Part shown: piece after piece, positions 22,106 through 34,704 of the stretch
Position numbering within the stretch: the first letter of the stretch is position 1
Layout: each line of letters starts with the position of its first letter
Source of the DNA: Sipunculus nudus
Lineage: Eukaryota; Annelida; Sipuncula; Golfingiida; Sipunculidae
Direction: 5' to 3'
NCBI GenBank assembly: GCA_026874595.1
Contig: CM049306.1
Coordinates: forward strand, 32,564,019-32,628,018
DNA length: 64,000 nucleotides
The notes under the pieces: generated by a model
Databases searched by the model: none
What the model was told of the DNA's origin: nothing
The model's input: only the letters and a program-made list of their open reading frames with translations
Translations under genes and position numbers: made by a program

Positions 22106-22595
22106 TGGCTCCGTGTCAAACATCAACCAAATGAATAACTGGAAACCTAAAGCTGACGGAGAGCAGCGCTTTCTGACATTTACCACGGAGATAGTTGACG
22201 TGACGTCACCAGGAGAATGGAGAGGACCGTACACCTGATGAAAAACCAGGGCGTGAGCATATTTTTTTTTTTTTCTTTTTTTTTCAGTTTAAGGAAATAT
22301 GAGGTAGCAGCGTTCGTTAACCGATATGCGCCGCAACTGATAGGAAAAATCCAATAAGCATACTGTTTAAGGCAGCTCGGATGTCGGCACAAGTTCGTAT
22401 AGGTGTAATCTATGAAAAGCGATAACAGTATAAGGGGATCAGTATGCTTCTACAAAAGAAAAAAAAAAAACTTCTGTGCTTCTGTGCGAATATCTTTTGC
22501 AAATATGATCAAATATATCTAAATGATTATGTGGGTCTGCAAAACTCATATATTTTATTAATGAAGGAAAACTAAGAAGGAACCTTAAACTAGAA

Positions 22596-22915
22596 ACCTG
22601 CATTCTGAAGAATGCAGACCTCAGCTATTCACTTATTTCGTCCATATTCCTAGTTTCATTCGTGCACAAGTGACTGTACATCTGTGAATATTTCTTGATG
22701 ACTTTCCTGAATGCGGACCATGTTCCGTTTTCACGCTAAACTCTAATCAATTCTTCATTGCCCTTTTCCCGAAACCTCCTGGAAATTCCATGCGATACCA
22801 TTCGAGATTGCCTCATCTGTATTCTCCTATGCTGTGAACAAACACACACACACACCCTCACACACCGAAATGGGAATGAACGCTTATCCTCCTGGCGGAG
22901 GCAAAAATAAAGTAA
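22596..22915 (+). repeat. F1 dispersed repeat
   Basis: Starts ACCTGCATTCTGAAGAATGC, then CACTTATTTCGTCCATATTC, GTGCACAAGTGACTGTACAT, GTTCCGTTTTCACGC, CTGTGAACAAACACACACAC and ends TATCCTCCTGGCGGAGGCAA. Same order as in the other F1 copies. The internal CA array is part of the family. Confidence 0.7.
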
Positions 22916-24210
22916 AATTTAAAAAATAATGTTACCCCTCTTGGACACATTTCAATGCAGTTTTCAAAGTTTTTTTCCTCGTTCAAGAAATGCCTGTTTG
23001 GTCGAGCCAAGGACCGAGGCCAGCTAATATGCACCGGCAGGATCTGTCGCTATACATACACACGTTCCTTTACATCTACGGTAACCAGTTCGCAATCCCG
23101 GTGAATACTAATCAATGTTTGGTATTTCCCATCCACACACGTTGTTCAGAGGGGTCTGGCAGTTTCGTCGGGTCGTTTGTCTTTCAATAATGAAATCGTC
23201 TGATAAAATTAGAACGCCGCCCTTATAGTCCAAATGTCGGAACTTGGCCGTAGACAGGTCAGACTCATTTGTCTACAAAATGAACTTTGACTTGAAGGAA
23301 AACTCCTGTATAATACTAATCATGAAGTCCCTGTTGTTTTCAACAGTGCCCTACTGTTTTCTTTTTCCCTAATTCTGCCTGCGACTTATCATCTGTTGAT
23401 TCTTTAATCATATTTATGAATTATATAAAAAGGTCAAGCAATGGTAATTGAAAAAATTGACTTTGCATTCAAGAAGTAATTCAGCGATAGACAAAACACC
23501 TGTAAAAGATTATATACATCAATTCAGGTTTAATTTATTATGGAACTTATATGTGTATTTAGCAAAAAAAATATACAAAGATGTGTAAGGATAGTAGGAA
23601 CGCTTTTGTGTGCATAGTTACATATATTGTATATATATACATATGTGTGTGTGTGTGTGAATGGTACTGGTTATAGGCGGCGAGCAAATACAGAGCGCTT
23701 GGTTGATTTATCTAAAAGAATGAACAGGCCCGATTGAAGAAATGTGCTAATTAGGGAGAAACTGACACCACCTCCACCTTAAACGTTACCTTTAAAACTA
23801 AACTGGCCCAGACGATGCAATAGTTAGGTATTAATTCCATCTGTTGGCAGAGCCATCAAACATGCTCTTGCTGTGTCACATCGCTTAGAACAGGTACTGC
23901 TACCTTGTGGCAAATTATATAACCAGTTACGACTCTCTGGCCGACTATATAGTGATAGAACTGGCACTGAGTTACGTTAGTCGGTACATTTAATAACGTT
24001 TTTATTTTACGCATTTTAGCAGCAAACATAAATACTAAAGCCCTAGCAGAACTACTGTTTGTTGTGTATGTCCGCCGTCAGTGCAATTTTTATAAATGAA
24101 TCTACATTGTTGTGATGAATGACCTGAATTTATTCATTTCCTTTATAACTAAAAAAAACACGACCTGATTAAATGTGTCGCCGAATCGTGTGTAAATTCT
24201 CCCGTCTTTA
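22916..24210. other. No gene seen
   Basis: AT-rich, with a short GT array at 23643-23660. Short frames lack motifs. Confidence 0.4.
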
Positions 24211-24302
24211 TGTATAATATAATATATAATATAATATATATAATATAATATAATATAATATAATATAATATGAAATAATATAATATAATATAATATAATT
24301 AT
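24211..24302. repeat. (TATAA)n pentanucleotide array
   Basis: About 18 units of TATAA/AATAT with small interruptions, directly left of an F1 copy. Confidence 0.9.
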
Positions 24303-24344
24303 AATGGAGCACCCTTATTCTTACTTACAAATAAACTAATAGAT

Positions 24345-24840
24345 AATTGCGATCTAAGGAATGCAACACTCTGCCATGTTGGGAATCCATATGGTCGGAT
24401 GCTCCCTAACCCATTTTTACATTCACTTATTTGCATCATATTCCCAGGTTGATTCGCGCATAAGTGACTGTACATTTGTGAATATTCCATGATGACGTCA
24501 CTGAATCAGAATCAAGTGTAGGATTCACATCTAATCGATTTTTCATTAACCCATTCGCGAAAGGCCCTAAACAATTCTTGAGAATCCGTTCATGGTGGCG
24601 TGAGTTATGTTGTGAACAAACAAACACACACACCACATACGCACTGTTATGAACGCACATCATCTTGGCGGAGGCAAATATACAGAAGTGAATGTATTGC
24701 CTTTCTTCGATCAGATAATTCAAGGGCACGTGACTGCAGTGAGGGTACAGCCGCTGAGGCTTTGACAGGTAGAAATACATTATTTGGTAGGACACGTCTC
24801 CTTAACTGTTCTCCAAACGCGGGTATAGGTTTTATACGTA
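24345..24840 (+). repeat. F1 dispersed repeat, longest copy
   Basis: Runs from CTAAGGAATGCAACAC through CACTTATTTGCATCATATTC, CGCATAAGTGACTGTACATT, ATTCTTGAGAATCCGTTCAT, GTTGTGAACAAACAAACACA and CATCTTGGCGGAGGCAAATA, and on into the right part shared with 14238-14400 (GGGCACGTGACTGCAGTGAG). Confidence 0.7.
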
Positions 24841-25044
24841 TTATAAATCAAGTATTATATTTATAATTATCAGTGGTTCGCGCATCCGATAAATCGTGTA
24901 TTCGGTGACCAAAATAGAGATTTGAATAACCTCTCGTCCAACCGTATATAAACCGTACCTGACACATATTATTGTGAACCACTTTTCTGCATGTGTATAC
25001 CCTTTCCATCTGAAAAATAATGAACCAGCATGGCTATTCATACA

Positions 25045-25046
<2 letters not shown>

Positions 25047-25092
<46 letters not shown>
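25047..25092. repeat. (AT)n microsatellite
   Basis: Pure AT array next to a possible Penelope-type fragment (25093-25170). Confidence 0.95.
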
Positions 25093-25093
<1 letters not shown>

Positions 25094-25189
25094 CAGAATG
25101 AAGACGCCTTAGTGTTGACTAACTGTTTAATTCAACCACGAGCTTTCGAAGCTTATAGCTTTTTCATCAGGTATATATATATGAACAGG

Positions 25190-25345
25190 AAGCAGTGATG
25201 TAGTCGAGTCCACACCGTGCGAATGCAAGTCCGAATCCGGGCTCCACGAGTCCAAGTCCAAGTCCGAGTCCTTGAGGTTCGACAGAGTCCATATTCTTCG
25301 AGTCCGAGTCCAAATCTCTTTATATAAAAATTTAAAGTGGAACTT
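25190..25345 (+). mobile_element. GAGTCC-rich hAT-like end
   Basis: Begins CAGTGATGTAGTCGAGTCC and continues with many GAGTCCGAGTCCAAGTCC hexamer repeats, a subterminal structure often seen with CAGTG-ended hAT elements. A smaller GGACTCGAGATGGACTCGG patch at 25496-25515 could mark the far side. No transposase frame. Confidence 0.35.
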
Positions 25346-26139
25346 TGAGATTGCCAAAATATTTTTTATGTTAGTTTACACATGGCATTTACTTTAAGGT
25401 CAAATTACATTTAGCTCCCGATGCAGACATAAAGCTTGGTATATACAATCTGTTTGTAATATTCTCTGATTAGTACTCACACAGTTTTTTTACGCTGGAC
25501 TCGAGATGGACTCGGCTTGATTTCTCTTATCCCTTCCTCCTTGTCCAGGAGCTCGATTCTAAGTCTTAAGAATTTGATGATCAGCGATTTACACGCTATT
25601 TTAAGGTCAGTTGGCATCCTCCGTATTATGTGACGATCATGCATGTGTTGTTTTGGCTGAAGAACAGTGTGCTTGTAGCAGCAGCAGAAAAGTGAGGTCG
25701 GGGCTCGAGCCGATCACGTGGACCCGCACCAGCTCCCTCACCAATTACAAAAGTGGAGAGTAGATTTTGATTCCAGTGATTTGGCCTCCTACATTTTTTA
25801 AAGGGAAGAATAGAAGCCACGTGTAAGAATATTGTTGAGAATGCCACACCAAGCCACGCACAAAGAGGTCCAAGACGCCTTCCCAGGTCAGCTCCAGATC
25901 ACCACGCACCGAATCCAGGAAGCGAAGTCCGAACTGAAAGCAGAGCAGCAGAAGCCACGCCCACTCAACGCCGAACACCTGAGCACCTCCATACAGATAG
26001 TTAAGCTATGCCTAGAACTCCTTATTCGAACGTCTTATAGAGCGCCTTTTGCTTTCTTCATCATCCTAGCAATATTCTTGTGACTGTAGCTATATTTCTT
26101 CAGTGCCAAAACTATGCCATTAAACTCTGCTATTTAACT
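25346..26139. other. No gene assigned
   Basis: 25640-26000 is GC-richer and gives overlapping frames of 73-83 residues on both strands (for example 25832-26083 plus, starting MLRMPHQATHKEVQDAFP). It lacks splice context or a known domain, but base composition leaves a decayed exon possible. Confidence 0.3.
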
Positions 26140-26147
26140 AGTTATAT
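26140..26147. repeat. Target-site duplication, left (AGTTATAT)
   Basis: Eight bases identical to 27917-27924, immediately outside the transposon ends. Confidence 0.9.
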
Positions 26148-27916
26148 CAGCGGCGTACCTAGCCTCATTGCCGCCCGGGGCGGTGTTAGAAATTGCCGCC
26201 CCTCTAACAAAACATTACACAACTGGATAACATTTAGAAACATATCATGTCAAATGTCCTTGTTATAGGCTTGTATCTGAGAACAACACGGTTATATGGA
26301 TGAATTCACTGCCACTTGTTCAAATAAGTATATTTCATTTTGAAGTGAACAGAAAGGAATAAAACAAATAAATTGTAACCAAAAACAGATTACACTGCAG
26401 TGAACACATATAATGTGGGAAATTTATCTGTTTTCATTCATGTTAACACGATTCATGATTACTTTATACTCAACATGGAAAAAACTTTATTTGGTGAGTG
26501 TTTTTGCATTCTCAACGCATACAAATACCTTGTCACATCTATAATTCCACCTCTTGTTATCGCATATGACAGCAGGTACACTTAATAGAGCTTTTGAGAT
26601 ATTAATGGTACTGCTGCATGCAAGGCACTTAGTCTTTACTAAAAACACGTAATTTCATTAGTTATAGGCCCATATATGTAGGCAGGGCATGTTTAATATT
26701 TTCACATAAAAAATTCAATGTTTGGTCAAACTGTTTTATTGAAATATCCTTAACGATAAAAGCATACTTTAATTCAAGGCTACATCAAATTCATCTTAGA
26801 ATTATAGAGATTAAGCACTTTGCGAGGTTTTATTTATGAACTTATGACTATTTGTTTTACAATAAATTATTTAATAAATTTCAAGTAATCATGATTTTAT
26901 TTAAATATATATTATAACTTAACTTCAAATGATTTGTCACAACATACAACAATTGTCTGTAGGTAGTGGATCATTAAACTGTTAATAACAAAAAAAACAG
27001 TACAAGTAAATATGTCTTTATTTAAGTTTTGAACTCTAAATGATAAAACTGATACTTAATACGTATACTGAACATGTGGCTTAGCGGCCAAGGGGATTCA
27101 TAATAGAATTATATTTTAAAGACAAAATAACTTTAGGTCTGGGTGTTTTTTTTTTATTCACGTTACATAAAAGTTCACGTAAGTCATATTGGTTAATCAA
27201 AAGACACAGGCATTAAGGTAGTATACTCATTATATACACGATAGTGTAAACACGTTAGTGTTAACGTGACTGCATGATGTAAAAGTACGGAGAATCATGG
27301 AAAAGGGACATTTCAAGCTGTTTCAGGCTGTTAAATATCATGGAATTTCTGGTATTCAAGGGTTCAAGAATGGAAATTCTTCATACTTAAAACAGATCCA
27401 ACAATGAATAACTACAGATATGTATTTCTTTTTGCGTATAGCTTGCCTCTTTAGAGATCGTCTTCAAATAATTTGGTTGGTTCCACTGCCCAATTTATAA
27501 TCCCTGAAATTCTTGAAAATAGGACAAAAAAGGCCAAATTTGTTCAACTTCTTATACCACTCATTATACTAAATTCCAGAAATGCCACCCCCGAAACTGT
27601 GCAAATCGTTCGCTAATCATTTTGTAGATTCAACTGCCCAGTTTATAATCCTTAAAATACTTGAAATGGGGAAAAAGCCAAATTTGTACTTTTTGAGGAA
27701 CTCCTTATGCCACTCATCATATTAATTCACCGAAATCCTGCCCCCCTAATTGTGCAAATCGTTCTCTAATCATTTAGTAGGTTTCACTGTCTAGTTTATA
27801 ATTCCTGGAATACTTGAATATGGGACAAAATACCCCTGAAATGCCGCCCCTCAAAATGTGCCGCCCGGGGCGGACCGCCCCTGGCCCCCCCCCCCCCCCC
27901 CTTAGGTACGCCACTG
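26148..27916. mobile_element. Non-autonomous hAT-type DNA transposon
   Basis: The element begins CAGCGGCGTACCTAGCC and ends GGCC-C17-TTAGGTACGCCACTG. The ends are inverted copies (CAGYGGCGTACCTAR, 13 of the first 15 bases equal), continued inside by CCGCCCGGGGCGG at both sides. It is flanked by a perfect 8-bp duplication AGTTATAT, the hallmark length of the hAT superfamily, whose ends usually read CAGTGGCG. At 1769 bp it has no frame longer than about 62 residues, so it must borrow a transposase. The right third holds an internal tandem repeat. A C17 run lies near the right end. Confidence 0.9.
27470..27850. repeat. Internal tandem repeat of the hAT-type element
   Basis: The stretch with CCACTGCCCAATTTATAATC and CTTGAAAATAGGACAAAA recurs about 148 and then 153 bp later (TTTATAAT near 27494, 27642, 27795), giving two full units and a partial one. 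Confidence 0.7.
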
Positions 27917-27924
27917 AGTTATAT
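27917..27924. repeat. Target-site duplication, right (AGTTATAT)
   Basis: Perfect partner of 26140-26147. Confidence 0.9.
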
Positions 27925-30580
27925 TCAGTTTACTGGATTTTGTTCAGTAAGGTCATTCTTTATTCGTATACAAAATATCAAATATAAAGTCATTTATAAT
28001 TTTCTTGTTGTTACTTTGTTGATTGTTATGACTTGAATGCCCGAGACACATATACCATAGGATATGGATTGAAAAAATGCATCCTTATATAACACTGAAT
28101 GACGATGAGGCCTTATTAGCAAAACCAACACACTTTCGTGTAAATATGTCCCTGTATATCCGATGCCCTCCATGCAGTACATTAATTAAATGGTAATTGG
28201 CAGCTCAATGAATTGCTTGAATGTGCTTGGCGAAGGGTAGCGGAAAGGCTATGGGAGCATAATGGAAAACGAGACTGTCAACGTCCTAAATAGGTGATTT
28301 TAGTCTATGATTATCGGTGAGATGACCGTAGAATAGAATGACGCACGCATTGTGTTCATGGTATTTCTATTATTTATGTCTAGGGCAACAGCGTCGTTGT
28401 CCGATGGAATGTTGAACACACTGATCATCACATGTCTCGGGAAGAATAATAACTTTCATATGAGTTCTCCTTGGTTAAGGTAGCCCAACTGGCGAAAACT
28501 CAAAATATCTAAATATTCATTCATTTTCATATGGTATTTTAACATTTAATTTATTTTTATACCGACGGTAGTGACTCAGATCTATCACATACCTATAACC
28601 CCCGAGCTCTAAACCCCCCCCCCCCCCCCCCCCCACCATGCAGGCACACCCTCCACTAAATTTTGGCTGCAATCTTGGCATTCCTTCTCAGTTTATACAT
28701 CTTTAAAAGATTTCAATTGTTTTAGCTTTTTGTCTTTTTACCTATTTGGTTGGTTTGTCGAAGGATATATATGGAAATATTGTAACTTACTCTAAGGAAA
28801 ACCAGATAATTGTTACCTCCATCGGCTCTACTTGAAAGCCTGGCAAAGTATGCTGAAAAGGTTTAGGAGAGTATATGGAGATCTATGAGGGAAACACCTT
28901 TTATCGGGTATTATAAGGTAATTTACATACATCCCCCTTTTATTATGTATGATTTTCCCGTTTGAGGTTGTGTTGAATCAGAGGGGAAACTCTCTCCCAC
29001 AGGTGTTCGGTCTCAATTCATGAATGCATGCTGGATGTTCGGGCTACTTTTCAAGGGGAAACGCATTCGATGGTCTGCTGTATTCTGGGAAAACGAGCCT
29101 GCGTCGAGGCCTTTGTGACATGAAAAAGAAATAGAATCGAACCAGGGCATTGCTAAACAATGATAAAGGAAATGTTTTGTCTTCTAGATTGAGATGTGAG
29201 TACCATAAATCAGAACCAAGTTTTCAATATAGCAGTCACTGCTGATCGATCTATTGGGAAAATATGTTTCAAAAGTATATCAGTTTTGCTATTAAAGAAG
29301 ATAAATATAGTTGGGTAAAGATTTACTAACATACAAAGCTTTCATGAAACGCTTTAGATCCAAGCATAATCCCTTCGCACAACCTGTTTGGGCCCAAGGT
29401 GCTCAACATGACAAATAATGCCCGGGTGTGGTATTTCTGTGCGTTGGATGCAATTAATCTGTTGTTTACACACACAACAACACCTCGGGATCAGCTGCGT
29501 CATGGCTCATACAATGAAGTATTATAGCACTTAACCTGCTGCCACGCCGGGTTTTGAAAAATAGCTTTAAGGTTGAACTGTCATGACTAATATTTAAGAT
29601 ACACGGTTTATTTGAGGATATAAACTATATAAGATGAAACACACGTACGTGACGGACACAGCTATTTTTTATGCAACTAGATAAGGCTTCTTTGAAATTC
29701 TTACTGTCTCTCTGATAAAAAAAAACAAAGATTATAAATAAGATAGATTCAGACGTTAATATTGCAAAGCAGGATACTACAAAGGGTGATATTACACTGC
29801 AATGGGATACGTTTGTTAAATAAATGTTTCTTTATTGCGTGTCATGCAATATCCCACGCTCCGCGGACTCGGACTCACGAGAGCAGAGACAACCTCTGGC
29901 GGGGGGGGGGGGGGGGGGGGTGGCAGTATACATGAATACAATTATGACGGGGGTGTCAGTCTTCCTTAATCACCTACAATATGTTATACCTCATAAACCC
30001 AGTCGTTTGTGTAAATGATTAAGGAAGAATTGTAATTGGCCAATGGTATATTCTTCTGAGCACACCTTCAGTTAATGCTTGGTAAATATGAAAAGTATTT
30101 CATTGCAGCTCCTTTTACACAATTAATATTTTTGTCTGCAACGAAATACATATAACGTAAAACAGGTAAATGAAATTCTTTTCTTTCATATCCGTTTGAA
30201 GTATGATAATCTACTTGAAAATTCCAACGAATAAAAAAAACTATAAAGAATTGCATATGTAGGTTGAAAGGAAGTTCGCTGACATTGCGCCGGGGTTCAA
30301 TTTACTCGAGGAAATGCATTCGACGCCTGAGCCATCAATAAAACTTAGATCGAGTTTTTAAACTTGATAAGATTTCTTATATGTATAGGGTCGTGTACAG
30401 CATTAATGAACGTAATCTAACGTTACTCTAGTTAGTTATCCGCCAAAGTACAACCTCCTTATTTGGTAAACTTATTTTATTGATAGTCTACAAAGAAAGA
30501 ACTCATGCATGAACTTTGATCTTTGTTTTTTTTCTTCCTTTTTTTATCCAGACTCCGGGTGAAGTAAATGTCAGGTTTCC
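27925..30580. other. No gene seen; long C and G runs
   Basis: AT-rich. Holds a 21-base C run (28614-28634) and a 20-base G run (29901-29920). Short frames only. Confidence 0.4.
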
Positions 30581-30589
30581 TTTCCTCCA

Positions 30590-30790
30590 CTTCAGAAGAG
30601 TGGTGTTACTAAGGACATCAGTACTATTAAGAGAACTGGCCAGTCGAGAGGTAAAAGTCTCCGCTGGCGACCAGGGTTCGCTCCCCGCCGTGGTTAAGAG
30701 AATTGTAATTACCCTTCCAATCAGGCAGTTTTCTCTGGGTTTTCCGGTTTGCGTCCTAATAAACCGAAATAATATCCTAATTAAATGCAA
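30590..30790 (+). mobile_element. tRNA-derived SINE, copy 1
   Basis: A tRNA-like head, CAGTCGAGAGGTAAAAGTCT and the B box GGTTCGCTCCC (30675-30685), is followed by a core with TTTTCTCTGGGTTTTCCGG. The core matches 37070-37100 in the second copy. A SINE is a short Pol III-transcribed element mobilised by a LINE. The tail is AT-rich; the target duplication was not resolved. Confidence 0.6.
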
Positions 30791-32610
30791 GAGAAGAAAA
30801 TGTTTACACGGGGTTTAAAAACGATTGTAATAATATTATTTTCCCTTTTTGGAAAACAATGAAGACGTCGAGCTTCATTCCCTTTTAGTGCCATATGCAA
30901 TCTGACAATCTGCTATGTTAATCTGAAATTGATTTATTCTTGACCTTATTCTTATATTTTTATAACAGTACTCATTAACTAAATATTAATGTGGAAGATA
31001 CCAGATTAACAACCAGAATCAGAGTTCAACAAAATAATAAAAAAACCCGCAAAATGTTTTTTATATTAAGTTATACACTTCACCAAAGCGTAGGACAAAA
31101 AATAAGATATACAAATATTCAACACGATCAGAGAAATCCAGCAGAAATTTTAATAATTTTAAGTCACGAAAATAAAGGGACATTGTTTTCTTGAGGGGAT
31201 AGTATGATATTATAGTGGATACAGGATGAAATTGTGGTTTGGATAACTCCGAGATAATCTGAAATTGATTTCATACGAAACCGGTTTCTCCTCAGCAAGC
31301 TTAATTTGAAGCGGGATAATCTGAAATTGCAACACTTAGCCATCTTCAGTATATATCAGTCTAAGGGAGTCATGTTTCCATTTGCTCGTTTCCACGAAAT
31401 TCAAGAAATAATATCAGATGATGAAAACATAGATATGGCGGGAAGCCGAAGCACGACAGATAACGTGAGTTTAATATGAAAAAGATGGACATAAAATGCA
31501 ATCAGGGTATATAACAGGATTATAATGTTTGGGTTATTGACCGAAGACGCCTCAGAACATACCCAAGTCACTGGAGACAGTAGATCCGAGTTGTCAGCAG
31601 CTGCCAAATCCCAGACAGCGAGCCTGAAATCGACAGTTTTACAATGAGATGCACGGCTCTGTCATCTGCAAGGAGACTACATGTGGTGAAGTCACGTGCA
31701 CGGGAGAGAGTCGTCTGCTACCATGAGAAAACCAGTTAGAGAGGGAGCTCGCAGATTTGGTGTGCTGTTGAAGCCATTTTGTTATTATGAATACAGTGTC
31801 GCTATCTGACACAGGTCATTTCTGCAAAAAAGTGTCATTATCAAAACGGTACAACTGCCTCTCTAAAACATCTTTTTTACGGCTCAGTTTGAGAGGCAAG
31901 ATCGATTATTGTGTGTCTAGTTGACCGACCAAATTAATTCATCAAGATAAGAAAAAAAGATAAAAAGGTAAATGTTCTGATCTCATGTGGTAAAGACGAC
32001 TCCTAATTCCCCTTTTGATTAGTTTCTGGTGTTCTTATTTTGAATGTGGAGAGATCTGTAAAACTCAGATATCATTTAACAATATTAGTGGTTAGTTCAT
32101 AATTTTGACATGCAACATGTGTCATCCGGGTTTTAGTGTATACTCAAAATGGCAGCCCCAAAAAGTAGTCTCGAGTAGATAGGTACCCTCTCTATAATGG
32201 TTCTCTACTTGATAAATTTAGAAGTGAAAAATGAAAGTCTTTCTACAAGAAGCTTTTCAGGGATAATCAACCAGGACGGCGTGAGTGTCCATGAGCGGTA
32301 TGAGCGTACATATTGAAGTTGGAACCAATCTACCGGCTAAGTCAGGAGTTGCAACTGGGAGTACATAAGATGGCGTTGTACGACCGTCTTTCTATGATCG
32401 GCTGAAAGCCATTATAGAGCGGGGTACCAGTCTATAGTTTCGAGAAACTTGGAGAAGTAAACCTGTCAGGGCACTGAGATTTAACAGGAAAGTACTCCGA
32501 GGACAGCGTCCGGGCGAGAATCTATCTGCGGGGTAGAGTTGGATGCATCTTGACATGTATGATTATTGACTTATTGTTTTTGTACTAATATAGCAGACAG
32601 GTCATTCACC
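30791..32610. other. No gene assigned
   Basis: AT-rich with GC-richer patches at 31640-31760 and 32260-32540 that have no splice-bounded frame and no second copy here. Confidence 0.35.
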
Positions 32611-32806
32611 GATCTGTTTATGAATCACTATCTTCCGTTGCAAAGCTTGTAAGGAACACCTTGATGCCAAGCCATATTACAAACAGGAAACGCTTTTAAT
32701 ATATACATATATGAATAAGAAGCGTTTCCTGTTTATTACATGGCTTGGCCGCAGGGTGTTCATGACAAGCTGGGCTACGTACGATAGTGATTCATAAACA
32801 GACTGG
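32611..32806. repeat. Fold-back element, ~86-bp arms
   Basis: Left arm 32611-32695 (GATCTGTTTATGAATCACTA to AACAGGAAACGCTT) is repeated inverted at 32720-32806 (AAGCGTTTCCTGTTT to TAGTGATTCATAAACAGAC), with a ~24-base AT-rich loop. The arms agree at roughly five bases in six. It can form a very long hairpin. It may be a fold-back MITE or the relic of an inverted duplication. Confidence 0.85.
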
Positions 32807-33749
32807 TTACACCTGAATGGCGGTGCCATTTAGCCTTGTACCGGAAGTCTACGCAAAAGAAGGAGAAAAGCCATTTTAGTGATCTATGCATGCCTGAAAG
32901 TCATTTACCTCATATTTTCTTCGAGTCAGAGGGTGAAAAAAAAAGTATCCAACATCAGGTAGTTCATATCAGGATTTTTTATTTTGTTCTCAATAACAGT
33001 TGTACGCTTGAAAAGGCAAATGAATGCGTGTGAGTTTGGATACGTCCTTTATTGTATATAAGGACAACTGTTAATCATAACCGAAGCAGAACATATTGAG
33101 AGTACTGCGAAGGGCCCAATACTTTGTGCACTGTAGCTCAGTAATGACACTTATCTGCTTGGATAACACTGAGGAACATTAAAGGATAGGATGAATATGG
33201 TGGAGTTATTTTTTTAAGATTTTGATGAAAGGTTGTAAATAGTGGCTGGAGCCCTTGTCACCAAGATTAAGTCTTCTTGTACACAACAGCTCCTGTTCTC
33301 TGTTCTTCATGCAACAGTTTAAGAACTAAGCCAGTAAGAACACTTAGAACATAACTCACAAACGTTCTGGAAAGTCAGGTATACATCCCACTTAACAACA
33401 GTCAAGTTTTAGTATGCTGATCCAAAACATCCAAAGCTTTGAGAAAAAATCGTTTCCAGACATGATAGTTGTTTTTGCACTCGACTTTTGAATATGTAGA
33501 CCCCAGCGTCGTTGATCCTTATAATCAGTACTTCTTAAAATGTTAACTTAAGGTAGCTGTTTGCTGTGTTTGCTGTGAAAGTATAAAAATAACTAGTTTG
33601 TCGAAGGCCACTTGAAAATCCCGGTCCGTCGGACTTGCCGCCAAGTTGTTATTAAATGATCAAAGAATTATCTTTAGGTAATTATAAACATATCGCGTGC
33701 CCACGCAAAGGTCTACGTATTTCGTTTTTTCATGCAGGTCTACGTTTAT

Positions 33750-33750
<1 letters not shown>

Positions 33751-33820
<70 letters not shown>
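33751..33820. repeat. (AT)n microsatellite
   Basis: Long AT array with one phase slip (AA at about 33780). Confidence 0.95.
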
Positions 33821-33830
<10 letters not shown>

Positions 33831-34005
33831 CTAGATCCTGTTTTGCTGAAAGAGCTTCACGATAGTTGTTTCACCAGTTTGTTGCCATCGCTACCGTATA
33901 ACGTATGTCATGATACTCGTGAAGGGCATATATAGTGTGGGTGTTTCAAATAACATTGTTGCCGATGACGAAAAAACTTGTAAACTTGCATAACCGGGAA
34001 ACTGG

Positions 34006-34376
34006 TTAAACGGTCCAAATGACCGAAATCGCAAGTAAAAGGGCTTTGGGTCTCGAAGTAAGGTCGTTCATAAGGATCGAGTTCGGCTCTTTAATGGCAT
34101 GGCTGGGTCTCCGCTGCTGGGATCGGTGGAGGGAATGCGGGTTGCTTCTGGCTTTGTGGCTGTGGATGCTGTAGCTTTCTAACAAGGACAACAACCCAGG
34201 AGAGAAGATGGCGCCCTCTACGGCTCCCTGCTTGGCTTGGCGTGGCACTGCGACTGTTGGCTCAGAGAACATGCTTAAGTAGCGCACAGGGCTGAGGTCT
34301 TGACCGCAGCAACCTGTAGCTGCTCGATGAGCGTATACTTCCTTTGGCTTGGCAAATAACATTGGGCACTGTTAGC
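34006..34376 (-). other. GC-rich block with open minus-strand frame
   Basis: A 118-residue minus-strand frame lies in a compact block of much higher GC than its flanks. The peptide starts MLFAKPKEVYAHRAATGCCG and is S/R/H-rich in its second half. No domain is recognised and no splice sites frame it. The base composition and sharp edges suggest inserted DNA, such as a solo LTR or retroelement fragment, rather than a host exon. Confidence 0.3.
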
Positions 34377-34631
34377 TGAGACAAAATTAATCAAACAGTT
34401 GAAGATGTAAACCACTTGCCCCATACAACATTAAGAGAATGCCCGCAACCTAAAATATCTATATTAAATAAAAAATAATACAACTGTATGTTTAAGCAAG
34501 TGGATATGATAAATTTTCTTATGTTTTACGTATAACTCAAATATTCCCTTAGCTCATTTATAAACTTACACCATAACATATAAAATAATAAAAATAAAAT
34601 AATTATGATATTAAGATTGACTGTCCAAAAA

Positions 34632-34704
34632 AAGAGGAGTGACATCTTTTAGAAATACTAACTAGTTTATTACTAGTTAGTCTGTCTAAAAGGTGTAACT
34701 CTTT
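34632..34704. repeat. Perfect-looking short hairpin
   Basis: AAGAGGAGTGACATCTTTTAG, then ACTAACTAG, TTTATTA loop, CTAGTTAGT, then CTAAAAGGTGTAACTCTT. The arms of about 30 bases pair almost throughout. No promoter or gene is adjacent. Confidence 0.8.

Noticed and set aside
25126-25175. Hammerhead-ribozyme-like CTGATGA...CGAAA on the minus strand
   Set aside because: An AAGCT/AGCTT stem exists, but unpaired AA versus C at its base breaks the core geometry and the other stems are not seen. It may be a Penelope-type fragment only.
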